From Oscillospiraceae bacterium (lineage in GTDB: Bacteria; Bacillota; Clostridia; Oscillospirales; CAG-272): DNA of 64,000 nt. The DNA lies in NCBI GenBank assembly GCA_015063795.1, contig SVTL01000002.1:124001-188000 (forward strand), in the 5' to 3' direction. This document shows, in pieces, positions 1 to 8,420 of the stretch. Positions within the stretch are counted from its first letter, which is position 1. Every line of letters starts with the position of its first letter. The position numbers were made by a program, and so were the translations under genes. The notes beneath the pieces were generated by a model. That model did no database searches and was not told the DNA's origin. It was given only the letters and a program-made list of their open reading frames with translations.

Positions 1-43
1 TGAAAACGGAAGTTATAACTGATCGAAGAAATGGATCGGCACA

Positions 44-90
44 CGTCCTTTTGGTGAAATTCACCGGAAGGGCGTTTTCTTTTTCAAAGC
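44..90 (+). terminator. Intrinsic terminator/attenuator-like hairpin in the leader of the aro operon
   Basis: cgtccttttggtga-aat-tcaccggaagggcg inverted repeat (with G-U pairs) followed by ttttcttttt, about 65 nt upstream of the aroF start. Confidence 0.6.
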
Positions 91-157
91 CGCGGCGGAA
101 GGGCTGCGGTCAACACAGAATATTTTAAAAGCAGCATAGATTGCGGAGGAAAAAATC

Positions 158-1180
158 ATGGTAGTCATTTTAAAGAAAAATGCCAATCAGGTGCAGTACA
201 CCAATCTGGTGGAGTGGCTGAAGAGCATGAACATCGACATTCACGTCTGTCAGGGTACGCATGAGACCATTCTCGGCCTTATCGGCGACACCTCCAGACT
301 GGACATCAATCTGATCAAAGCGCTGGATATCGTCGAGGAAGTGCGCCGCATCCAGGAGCCTTATAAAAATGCAAACCGCAAGTTCCATCCCGATGATACG
401 GTGGTGTCGGTTGGGGATGACTTCAAGATCGGCGGAGGAAATTTTGCCATGATCGCCGGCCCCTGCTCGGTGGAATCGGAGGAGCAGATCATCGAGATCG
501 CCGAACAGGTGAAGGCGGCTGGTGCCACCATGCTCCGCGGCGGTGCCTTCAAGCCGCGCACCAGCCCGTACTCCTTCCAAGGCCTGAAGGGAGAGGGACT
601 CAAACTGCTTCTGGAGGCCAAGAAGATGACGGGGCTTCCCATCGTCACCGAGCTGATGGATCTGAGCGATCTGCCTCTGTTTGATGAGGTGGATGTGATC
701 CAGGTCGGTGCGCGCAACATGCAGAATTTCGCCATGCTCCGCGAGCTGGGCCATCTGAGAAAGCCGATCCTGCTCAAGCGCGGTCTGTCCTCCACGTTAG
801 AGGAGCTGCTGATGAGCGCGGAATATATCATGGCCGGCGGCAATGAGGACGTGATCCTCTGCGAGCGCGGCATCCGCACCTTTGAGACCATGACGCGCAA
901 CACGCTGGACATTTCGGCGATCCCGGTGCTGAAAACGCTGTCGCACCTGCCGGTCATCATCGATCCCAGCCATGCCATCGGTATTTCCAAATATGTCAAG
1001 CCCCTGTCCATGGCGGCGACCGCGGCCGGTGCCGACGGACTCATCATCGAGGTGCACAACAATCCGCAGTATGCCAAATGTGACGGTCAGCAGTCGCTGA
1101 CGCCGGCGGCTTTTCAGGATGTTGCCGACACCGTCCGTGCCATCCTGCCTCACCGTTACACGCTGAATAAGCAGATGTAA
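158..1180 (+). CDS. aroF: 3-deoxy-7-phosphoheptulonate synthase (type I-beta, N-terminal regulatory-like domain)
   Basis: ORF with GPCSVES, RGGAFKPRTSPYSFQG and DPSHAIG motifs; RBS ggagga before ATG. Confidence 0.96.
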   Translation: MVVILKKNANQVQYTNLVEWLKSMNIDIHVCQGTHETILGLIGDTSRLDINLIKALDIVEEVRRIQEPYKNANRKFHPDDTVVSVGDDFKIGGGNFAMIAGPCSVESEEQIIEIAEQVKAAGATMLRGGAFKPRTSPYSFQGLKGEGLKLLLEAKKMTGLPIVTELMDLSDLPLFDEVDVIQVGARNMQNFAMLRELGHLRKPILLKRGLSSTLEELLMSAEYIMAGGNEDVILCERGIRTFETMTRNTLDISAIPVLKTLSHLPVIIDPSHAIGISKYVKPLSMAATAAGADGLIIEVHNNPQYAKCDGQQSLTPAAFQDVADTVRAILPHRYTLNKQM

Positions 1181-1218
1181 AAAGGAAGCGTAAAAGACAG
1201 AAAGAGGAGAGAAAGATC

Positions 1219-2082
1219 ATGAACATAGGAATTGTGGGACTCGGTCTGATTGGCGGCTCCATGGCCAAGGCCATCCGTTACAACACCGATCATACCGTTT
1301 TCGGAGACGATATTTCGCGCGAGGTCATCAGCCGCGCCAAGCTGTTGGAGGCGATCCACGGCGAATTGACCGATGAGGCGCTGGAGAGCTGTGATCTGCT
1401 GATCCTGGCGCTCTATCCCAACGACATTGCCGATTACGTCAGACGGCGTGTTTCGCACATCCGCAAGGATGCCGTGGTGGTGGACTGCTGCGGCGTCAAG
1501 GAAAGCATCTGCGAGGAGCTGGTGCCGCTGGCCGAGGAGCATGGCTTCACCTATGTGGGCGGTCATCCCATGGCCGGACTTGAGGTGGCAGGCTTTGCCA
1601 ACTCCAAAACCGATCTGTATAAAAACGCATCCATGATCCTGACGCCCGTGGGACTTGTCAACTTCAAGGCGGTGGAGATGCTGAAGGCCTTTTTCCTCAC
1701 CATCGGCTTTTCCCGCATCGAGATCACAACGCCCAAGCGTCATGACCGTATGATTGCCTATACCTCTCAGCTGGCGCACATCGTGTCCAGCGCCTATGTC
1801 CAAAGCCCTGCCGCTGTTGAGCATGCAGGCTTTTCGGCGGGAAGCTTCCACGATATGACGCGCGTTGCCAAGCTGAACGAGGACCTCTGGACGGCGCTCT
1901 TCTTCCGCAACAAGGAGGAGCTGACCGTGGAGCTGGACGCCATCGTAGATCGCCTCAAGGCCTTCTCCGAGGCTCTGCACAACGAGGATGCGGACAAGAT
2001 GCGTCAGATGCTGGCCAACGGCCGCAAGATCAAGGAAAGCCTGGCGGAAAGGGGACCTGAAAGTGACTACGGTTCACATTAA
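1219..2082 (+). CDS. tyrA: Prephenate dehydrogenase
   Basis: N-terminal Rossmann GLGLIGGS; VDCCGVK, GGHPMAG motifs; located in aro operon. Confidence 0.93.
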   Translation: MNIGIVGLGLIGGSMAKAIRYNTDHTVFGDDISREVISRAKLLEAIHGELTDEALESCDLLILALYPNDIADYVRRRVSHIRKDAVVVDCCGVKESICEELVPLAEEHGFTYVGGHPMAGLEVAGFANSKTDLYKNASMILTPVGLVNFKAVEMLKAFFLTIGFSRIEITTPKRHDRMIAYTSQLAHIVSSAYVQSPAAVEHAGFSAGSFHDMTRVAKLNEDLWTALFFRNKEELTVELDAIVDRLKAFSEALHNEDADKMRQMLANGRKIKESLAERGPESDYGSH

Positions 2083-3118
2083 CACCTCTCACCCTTATGA
2101 CATTCTCATCGGAAGCGGTCTGCTGGATCAGGCAGGCGAGCGGATGGCGCAGGTGATCTCTCCCTGCAAGATCCTGCTTGTGAGCGACAGCAACGTGGCC
2201 CCTCTGTATGCCGACCGTGCCGAAGCCTCTCTGAAAAAGGCGGGCTATGCGGTTTCGCGCTTTGTATTTCCTGCCGGTGAGGCATCGAAGACCATCGACA
2301 CCTACATTCAGCTTCTCGAGGCCTGCGCGTGTGCCGAGCTGTCGCGGAGCGATGCGCTTGTTGCTCTCGGAGGCGGTGTGACGGGCGATATGACGGGCTT
2401 TGCCGCCGCTACCTATCTGCGCGGCATCCGTTTTGTGCAGATCCCCACCTCGTTCCTCGCGGCCATCGATTCGTCGGTCGGAGGCAAGACGGCGGTGGAT
2501 CTGAAGGCGAAAAAGAACCACGTGGGAGCCTTCTGGCAGCCCTCGCTGGTGCTGTGCGATCCCGATGTGTTTCAAACGCTCTCCGATGCCATTTTTGCCG
2601 ATGGCGTTGCCGAAGCGGTCAAGTACAGCATGATCGCCGATGCCGATCTTCTCACCCTGCTCGAACAGCACCGCATCGAGGAGGATATCGAGCAGGTGGT
2701 CACCCGCTGTGTGGAGATCAAGCGTGATGTGGTTACCGAGGATGAATTTGAAACCGGCGGACGGCGGATCCTCAATTTCGGTCACACGCTCGGTCATGCT
2801 GTGGAAAGCTACAGCGATTTTTCGCTCACTCACGGTCAGGCGGTCGCCATCGGTATGATGATGATCATCCGCGCATCGGAAAAGCGCGGACTCTGCGGAA
2901 GTGAGATCCTGCCCCGTATGGAAGCGGTGCTGACGAGCTACGGCCTGCCCACCGTCTGCCCGTATCCGCCGAAGGAGCTGTATAAGATCGCCACCGGCGA
3001 CAAGAAGCGCCGCGGAGGACGCATCGGTGTGGTGTTCCCCCGTCAGGTGGGCGTTTGTGAGATCATCGACCGCCCCGTGGAGGATCTGCTGGCGCTGATC
3101 GAAGAGGGCATCGGCTGA
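2063..3118 (+). CDS. aroB: 3-dehydroquinate synthase
   Basis: GGGVTGDMTGFAAATYLRGI, PTSFLAAIDSSVGGKTAVD, NFGHTLGHAVE motifs; GTG start at 2063 preferred over the ORF-track ATG at 1988. Confidence 0.95.
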   Translation: MTTVHINTSHPYDILIGSGLLDQAGERMAQVISPCKILLVSDSNVAPLYADRAEASLKKAGYAVSRFVFPAGEASKTIDTYIQLLEACACAELSRSDALVALGGGVTGDMTGFAAATYLRGIRFVQIPTSFLAAIDSSVGGKTAVDLKAKKNHVGAFWQPSLVLCDPDVFQTLSDAIFADGVAEAVKYSMIADADLLTLLEQHRIEEDIEQVVTRCVEIKRDVVTEDEFETGGRRILNFGHTLGHAVESYSDFSLTHGQAVAIGMMMIIRASEKRGLCGSEILPRMEAVLTSYGLPTVCPYPPKELYKIATGDKKRRGGRIGVVFPRQVGVCEIIDRPVEDLLALIEEGIG

Positions 3119-3163
3119 AGAATACCGTATATCGAAAAAAACGACTGACATAAGGAAACAACC

Positions 3164-4393
3164 ATGAACTGTACCATCCACCCCGGGCTTTTGTCCGGTG
3201 ACATTCGGGCGATCACATCCAAGTCGGCGGCGCACCGTGCCTTGATCTGCGCGGCGCTGGCGGACGGTGTGAGCCGCCTTCGGATCGACGATACCAACAA
3301 GGACATTCTCTGCACCTGCCGCTGTCTGGAGAGCCTCGGTGCGCGCATTGAGATCGATGCTGAGATCATGACCGTCCACCCCATCGGGGCGGCAAGCGTT
3401 GAGGGCACGCCGCTGTTGGACTGCGGCGAATCGGGATCGACACTGCGCTTCATGCTGCCCGTGGCGGCTTCGCTGAGAAACAAGACGGCCTTTGACGGAC
3501 ACGGACGGCTTCCCGAACGCCCGCTGTCCGATCTGACCGAACAGATGAAGCATCACAAATGCGCCTTTTCCGCAGAAAAGCTCCCCTTTGCCGTAACGGG
3601 CAAGCTCACGGGCGGACGCTTTTCCATCGCGGGAAACGTCAGCTCGCAGTACATCACGGGACTTCTTCTGGCTGCGCCTCAGATTGGGGAGGAAGTGGAG
3701 ATTCTTCTCACGTCTCCTCTGGAATCTGCCTCCTATGTGGAGCTGACCACCAACATCATGCTGGAATTTGGCGTCGTGGTGGAGAAAACCGAAAACGGCT
3801 TCCGTGTCCCTGCCGGCTCTCGGTATCGCGCTCCGGAGCACTTTGATGTGGAGGGCGATTGGTCCAACGCCGCGTTTTTTCACACCGCCGCGTATCTGGG
3901 CGGAGAGGTGCGCGTGAGCGGTCTGCGCGAGGATTCGGCTCAGGGTGACCGCAAGATCCTGCCGATTTTGGAGCAGATGAAGCAGAGCACGTCCGATCTG
4001 ACGGTGGACGTGTCCGATATTCCCGATTTGGTGCCCATTCTGTCGGTGGCGGCGGCCTTTCGTGAAGACGGCTGCAAAACGGTGTTTGCCAACGCCGCCC
4101 GTCTCCGCTTAAAGGAGAGCGACCGCCTGCTGAGCACCGAAACGCTGATCCGTGCCTTGGGCGGACAGGCGGAAAGCACCGAGGATACGCTGAGCGTGTG
4201 CGGAGGCGGTCTTCGGGGCGGAAGCGTGGATTCGTTCAACGATCATCGCATCGTCATGGCGGCGGCGGTGGCAGCAACGGCCTGTCGCGTGCCTGTGACC
4301 ATTGTCGGTGCCGAGGCCTATGAAAAAAGCTATCCCAAGTTTGCGGAGCATTTTGAACAATTAGGAGGAAAGATCCATGTCGAGTTACGGTGA
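3164..4393 (+). CDS. aroA: 3-phosphoshikimate 1-carboxyvinyltransferase (EPSP synthase)
   Basis: GESGSTLRFMLPVA, LKESDRL, FNDHRIVMAAA motifs. Confidence 0.95.
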   Translation: MNCTIHPGLLSGDIRAITSKSAAHRALICAALADGVSRLRIDDTNKDILCTCRCLESLGARIEIDAEIMTVHPIGAASVEGTPLLDCGESGSTLRFMLPVAASLRNKTAFDGHGRLPERPLSDLTEQMKHHKCAFSAEKLPFAVTGKLTGGRFSIAGNVSSQYITGLLLAAPQIGEEVEILLTSPLESASYVELTTNIMLEFGVVVEKTENGFRVPAGSRYRAPEHFDVEGDWSNAAFFHTAAYLGGEVRVSGLREDSAQGDRKILPILEQMKQSTSDLTVDVSDIPDLVPILSVAAAFREDGCKTVFANAARLRLKESDRLLSTETLIRALGGQAESTEDTLSVCGGGLRGGSVDSFNDHRIVMAAAVAATACRVPVTIVGAEAYEKSYPKFAEHFEQLGGKIHVELR

Positions 4394-5468
4394 CCAGATC
4401 CGTTTTACCATCTTCGGCGAGAGCCACGGGAGCGCCATCGGCGTTGTGATCGACGGTCTGCCTGCGGGCGAGGCCATCGACCTTGAAAAACTGCAGTCCT
4501 TTCTGGACCGCCGCGCCCCCGGTAAGTCGGCTCTGGCAACCAAGCGGAAGGAGAGCGATACGGTGAAGATCCTCTCGGGGCTTTATGAGGGCAAGACCTG
4601 CGGCGCCCCTCTCTGTGCGGCCATCGCCAACAGCGATATGCACTCCACCGACTATTCGTCTCTCCGCGTCACCCCCCGTCCGGGGCACGCCGATTACCCG
4701 GCCTATGTGCGGTACGGCGGTGCCAACGACATCCGCGGCGGCGGACATTTTTCGGGACGCCTGACCGCTCCTCTCTGCATTGCGGGCGGTATTGCACAGC
4801 AGATCCTGCAAAGAAAAGGGATTACCGTCGGCGCGCACATTTCATCGATGGCAGGCATTTGCGATCGGCCGTTCCCCTTTGAGTTGACTGCCGACCTGCT
4901 GGAATCGCTGAAAACAAAGCCTCTGGCCGTGCTGGACGAAGAGGCCGGTCAGCGGATGGACAAAGCCGTCCGTGATGCGGCGGCCGATCGCGATTCGGTG
5001 GGCGGCTGCATCGAGTGTGCGCTCATCGGCATCGATCCCGGCATCGGCGACACCATGTTTGAAAGCTGGGAGAGCCGCATGGCATCCATGCTCTTCGGCA
5101 TCCCGGCCGTAAAGGGCGTGGAGTTCGGCGATGGCTTTGCCATGGCTCACAAACGGGGAAGCGAGTGCAACGATCCCTATCGCCTCCGCGACGGAAGGAT
5201 CACCTGCGAGAGCAATCACAACGGCGGCATCCTCGGCGGCATCTCCAACGGTATGCCCATCGTGGTAAGAGCGGCCATCAAGCCCACGCCGTCCATCGCC
5301 AGAGAGCAAAAGAGTGTGGATCTGGAAACAGGGGAAGAAAAAAATCTTGAGATCAAGGGACGGCATGATCCCTGCATCGTGCCGAGAGCCGTGCCGGTGA
5401 TCGAAGCGGCCGTGGCTCTGACCGCATTGGATATTCTGCTGATAACGGAGGGAAGAAAATGGAATTAA
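4377..5468 (+). CDS. aroC: Chorismate synthase
   Basis: GESHGSAIGVVIDG, RPGHADYPAYVRYG, GGGHFSGR, KGRHDPCIVPRAVPV motifs. Confidence 0.97.
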   Translation: MSSYGDQIRFTIFGESHGSAIGVVIDGLPAGEAIDLEKLQSFLDRRAPGKSALATKRKESDTVKILSGLYEGKTCGAPLCAAIANSDMHSTDYSSLRVTPRPGHADYPAYVRYGGANDIRGGGHFSGRLTAPLCIAGGIAQQILQRKGITVGAHISSMAGICDRPFPFELTADLLESLKTKPLAVLDEEAGQRMDKAVRDAAADRDSVGGCIECALIGIDPGIGDTMFESWESRMASMLFGIPAVKGVEFGDGFAMAHKRGSECNDPYRLRDGRITCESNHNGGILGGISNGMPIVVRAAIKPTPSIAREQKSVDLETGEEKNLEIKGRHDPCIVPRAVPVIEAAVALTALDILLITEGRKWN

Positions 5469-6604
5469 AGGACATTCGTGAAAAGATCAGTGCCATCGAT
5501 GAGAAATTTGCCGGACTCTTTGAGGAGAGAATGCGCATTTCCGAGCAGGTGGCTGCCTATAAAATGGAAAACAACATGCCGGTGTACGACGCTTCCCGTG
5601 AGCGTGACGTGCTTTGCCGTGTTTCCGATCTGGTTTCGGAGGACATGAGAAGCTATGTGCAGAATCTGTACCGCACGGTTTTCGATCTGTCCAAGGCACG
5701 GCAGATCGTTCTGCTCGGCAAAAACAGCAAGACCGAGCAGGCCATCCGCAAGGCCATGGAAGAAACGCCTCCGCTCTTTCCCACTCATGGGACGGTCGCC
5801 TGTCAGGGCATCGAGGGGGCGTATTCCCAGCAGGCCTGCGAGAAGATCTTTCCCGAACTGCCTTCGCTGGTCTATTTCCGCACCTTTGACGGCGTGTTTA
5901 CCGCGGTCGAGCAGGGGCTTTGCGAATACGGCGTTCTCCCCATTGAAAACAGCACCTATGGCTCGGTCAACGCCGTGTACGATCTGATGCGTCGCCATCG
6001 TTTTCACATCGTCCGCTCGCTTCTTCTGCCCGTGCGCCACTGTCTGCTGGCGAAAAAGGGCGTCAAGCTGGAGGAGATCACCGAGGTCTTTTCCCATGAG
6101 CAGGGGCTGGGGCAGTGCGCCGCCTTTTTGAAGGCACATCCGCACATCAAGGCTACCGTCTGCGAAAACACCGCTGTGGCCGCGCGTATGGTGGCGCAGT
6201 CCGACCGCTCGGATGTGGCGGCCATCTCCAGCCGAAACTGCGCGGAGCTGTACAGCCTCTCCACCCTCTCCGACGAGATCGTGGACAGCGACAACAACTA
6301 CACCCGCTTCATCTGCATCACCAAGGACATGAAGATCTATCCCGGCGCCAACCGCATCAGTCTGATGCTCTCCCTTCCTCATGTGTCGGGTGCTCTGGCC
6401 GATCTTTTGTCCAAGTTCTCGGCGGTGGGCGTCAACATTGTCAAGCTGGAGAGCCGTCCGATCCCGGGAACCAATTTCTCCTTCCGCTTCTATCTGGATG
6501 CAGAGGGCGATCCGGCCGACGAAAAGGTACGCAGCCTGATCGGCAGTCTGGTGGATGAATCGGATGAGGTGACGCTGCTCGGCTGCTACACCAACCAGAT
6601 CTGA
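5459..6604 (+). CDS. pheA: Bifunctional chorismate mutase / prephenate dehydratase
   Basis: N-terminal AroQ-type chorismate mutase (IREKISAIDEKFAGLFEERM), dehydratase GIEGAYSQQA, VLPIENSTYGSV, C-terminal ACT domain with KLESRPIPG. Confidence 0.95.
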   Translation: MELKDIREKISAIDEKFAGLFEERMRISEQVAAYKMENNMPVYDASRERDVLCRVSDLVSEDMRSYVQNLYRTVFDLSKARQIVLLGKNSKTEQAIRKAMEETPPLFPTHGTVACQGIEGAYSQQACEKIFPELPSLVYFRTFDGVFTAVEQGLCEYGVLPIENSTYGSVNAVYDLMRRHRFHIVRSLLLPVRHCLLAKKGVKLEEITEVFSHEQGLGQCAAFLKAHPHIKATVCENTAVAARMVAQSDRSDVAAISSRNCAELYSLSTLSDEIVDSDNNYTRFICITKDMKIYPGANRISLMLSLPHVSGALADLLSKFSAVGVNIVKLESRPIPGTNFSFRFYLDAEGDPADEKVRSLIGSLVDESDEVTLLGCYTNQI

Positions 6605-6616
6605 CGGAGAAGAACG

Positions 6617-7843
6617 ATGGCATTTTATCTGATCGGAGAAAAGCTCGGCCATTCCTGGTCGAAGCCCATTCATGAAAAGCTGGGGCATGCCTATGACTTA
6701 AAGGAGATCGCGCGCGAGGACTTGGGCGGTTTTCTGCAAAAGGGCGATTTCCGCGGACTGAACGTCACCATCCCCTATAAGCAGGCGGTGATGCCCTATT
6801 GTGCGGAGCTGTCGGAAACGGCACGCCGCATCGGAAGCGTGAACACCATCGTCAAAAGGGAGGATGGAAGCCTTTACGGCGACAACACCGACATCGACGG
6901 TTTTCTGTATATGTGCGACCGCGCACAGATCGATTTTGCCGGCAAAAAGGTGCTGATCCTCGGCTCGGGCGGAACTTCACTGACCGCACGTGAAGCGGTA
7001 AGAGTCCGCGGCGCGCGCGAAACGCTGGTGGTCTCCCGCCGAGGCGAGGTCAATTATGAAACGGTCTATACCCAAAGCGATGCGCAGATCGTGGTCAACA
7101 CCACTCCCGTGGGGATGTATCCCAACATCGGTATCGCCCCTCTGGATCTTCGCCGATTCCCGTCTCTGGAGGCGGTGGCCGACGTGATCTACAACCCTCT
7201 CCGCAGTCAGCTGCTGCTGGATGCCGCCTCTCTCGGCGTGAAAACCGCGGGGGGACTTCCCATGCTGGTGGCACAGGCGGCGCGCGCCTCCGAGCTGTTT
7301 TTGGGCGAACCGATCGCAAGAGAAGCGGTCGAGCGGGTGACGGCGGATTTGGCCGCCTCCATGCGGAACATCGTGCTGATCGGGATGCCGGGAAGCGGCA
7401 AAACGACCGTGGGAAAAGGCATCGCCCAGGCGCTGAACATGCCCTTTTACGATGCCGATGCCGAGATCGAAAGGAAGGCAGGGAAGAGCATTCCGCAGAT
7501 CTTTGCCGAGGCGGGCGAGGTCGGCTTCCGCGATCTGGAGAGTCAGGTCTGCTCGGAACTGTCTGCTCTCCGCGGATGCGTGATTTCCACGGGCGGCGGC
7601 TGTGTGCTGCGCGAGGAGAACCGAAATGCCCTCCGTTCAAGCGGTCTGGTCATCCGCGTTGCGAGAGACATCGGATCGCTTTCCACCGACGGACGTCCGC
7701 TGTCCAAGAGCCGTGAGGCGCTTTGTGAGATGGCGCGTGTCCGCGAGCCCTTTTATTCCGCCTGCGCCGACATGACCTTTGACAACAACGGCCCAGCGGA
7801 GGATACCGTTCAAGCCATTCTGAAGGAGATAGAAACGCTATGA
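6617..7843 (+). CDS. aroE-aroK: Fusion of shikimate dehydrogenase (N-terminal) and shikimate kinase (C-terminal)
   Basis: GHSWSKPIHEKLG, NVTIPYK, GDNTDIDGF (AroE) followed by GMPGSGKTTVGKGIAQ Walker A, FRDLE and TGGG (AroK) in one uninterrupted ORF. Confidence 0.92.
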   Translation: MAFYLIGEKLGHSWSKPIHEKLGHAYDLKEIAREDLGGFLQKGDFRGLNVTIPYKQAVMPYCAELSETARRIGSVNTIVKREDGSLYGDNTDIDGFLYMCDRAQIDFAGKKVLILGSGGTSLTAREAVRVRGARETLVVSRRGEVNYETVYTQSDAQIVVNTTPVGMYPNIGIAPLDLRRFPSLEAVADVIYNPLRSQLLLDAASLGVKTAGGLPMLVAQAARASELFLGEPIAREAVERVTADLAASMRNIVLIGMPGSGKTTVGKGIAQALNMPFYDADAEIERKAGKSIPQIFAEAGEVGFRDLESQVCSELSALRGCVISTGGGCVLREENRNALRSSGLVIRVARDIGSLSTDGRPLSKSREALCEMARVREPFYSACADMTFDNNGPAEDTVQAILKEIETL

Positions 7844-8268
7844 AGAAGATTCTCGTCATCAACGGTCCCAATTTGAATATGCTGGGCATCCGCGAGCCGT
7901 CGATCTACGGCAGATCCACCTACAACGACCTGCTGGCCTTCGTTTCCTCCCATGCGGAGAAAAAGCAGGTCGAGGTCGACTTTTACCAGTCCAATCACGA
8001 GGGCGATCTGGTGGATGCCATTCAGAACGCATATGGAAACACAGACGGCATCGTCATCAACCCCGGCGCGTATACGCACACCAGCGTGGCTCTTTTGGAT
8101 GCGGTGAAGGCGGTGGGCATTCCCACCGTGGAGGTACACATTTCGGATGTTTCAACCCGTGAACCCTTCCGCAGCATTTCCTATATCCGCGCCGCCTGTG
8201 TGAAAACCATCGCAGGCAAGGGCTTTGACGGCTATACCGAGGCCATCGACTTTTTGCTGGAGCATTGA
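7840..8268 (+). CDS. aroQ: Type II 3-dehydroquinate dehydratase
   Basis: INGPNLNMLGIREPSIYG, NPGAYTHTSVAL, EVHISDVSTREPFR motifs; ATGA overlap with upstream gene. Confidence 0.97.
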   Translation: MKKILVINGPNLNMLGIREPSIYGRSTYNDLLAFVSSHAEKKQVEVDFYQSNHEGDLVDAIQNAYGNTDGIVINPGAYTHTSVALLDAVKAVGIPTVEVHISDVSTREPFRSISYIRAACVKTIAGKGFDGYTEAIDFLLEH

Positions 8269-8275
8269 ACAAAAC

Positions 8276-8308
8276 AAAAAACGCAGTCTGTAAAAGGATT
8301 GCGTTTTT
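8276..8308 (+). terminator. Intrinsic terminator ending the aro operon
   Basis: aaaaacgcagtc/gattgcgttttt stem-loop right after the aroQ stop. Confidence 0.8.
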
Positions 8309-8350
8309 GTGTTCTTGTACTGCTGTTTTTATGCTCTTGCCTCATCTGCC

Positions 8351-8379
8351 TTGCACTTTTTTCCATGGCATGATACAAT
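8351..8379 (+). promoter_or_regulatory. Sigma-A-type promoter for the GH78-like gene
   Basis: TTGCAC - 17 bp - TACAAT. Confidence 0.6.
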
Positions 8380-8420
8380 GAACCAAACAATATTCCGACT
8401 CTGTCAGAAAGGAATTCGCC

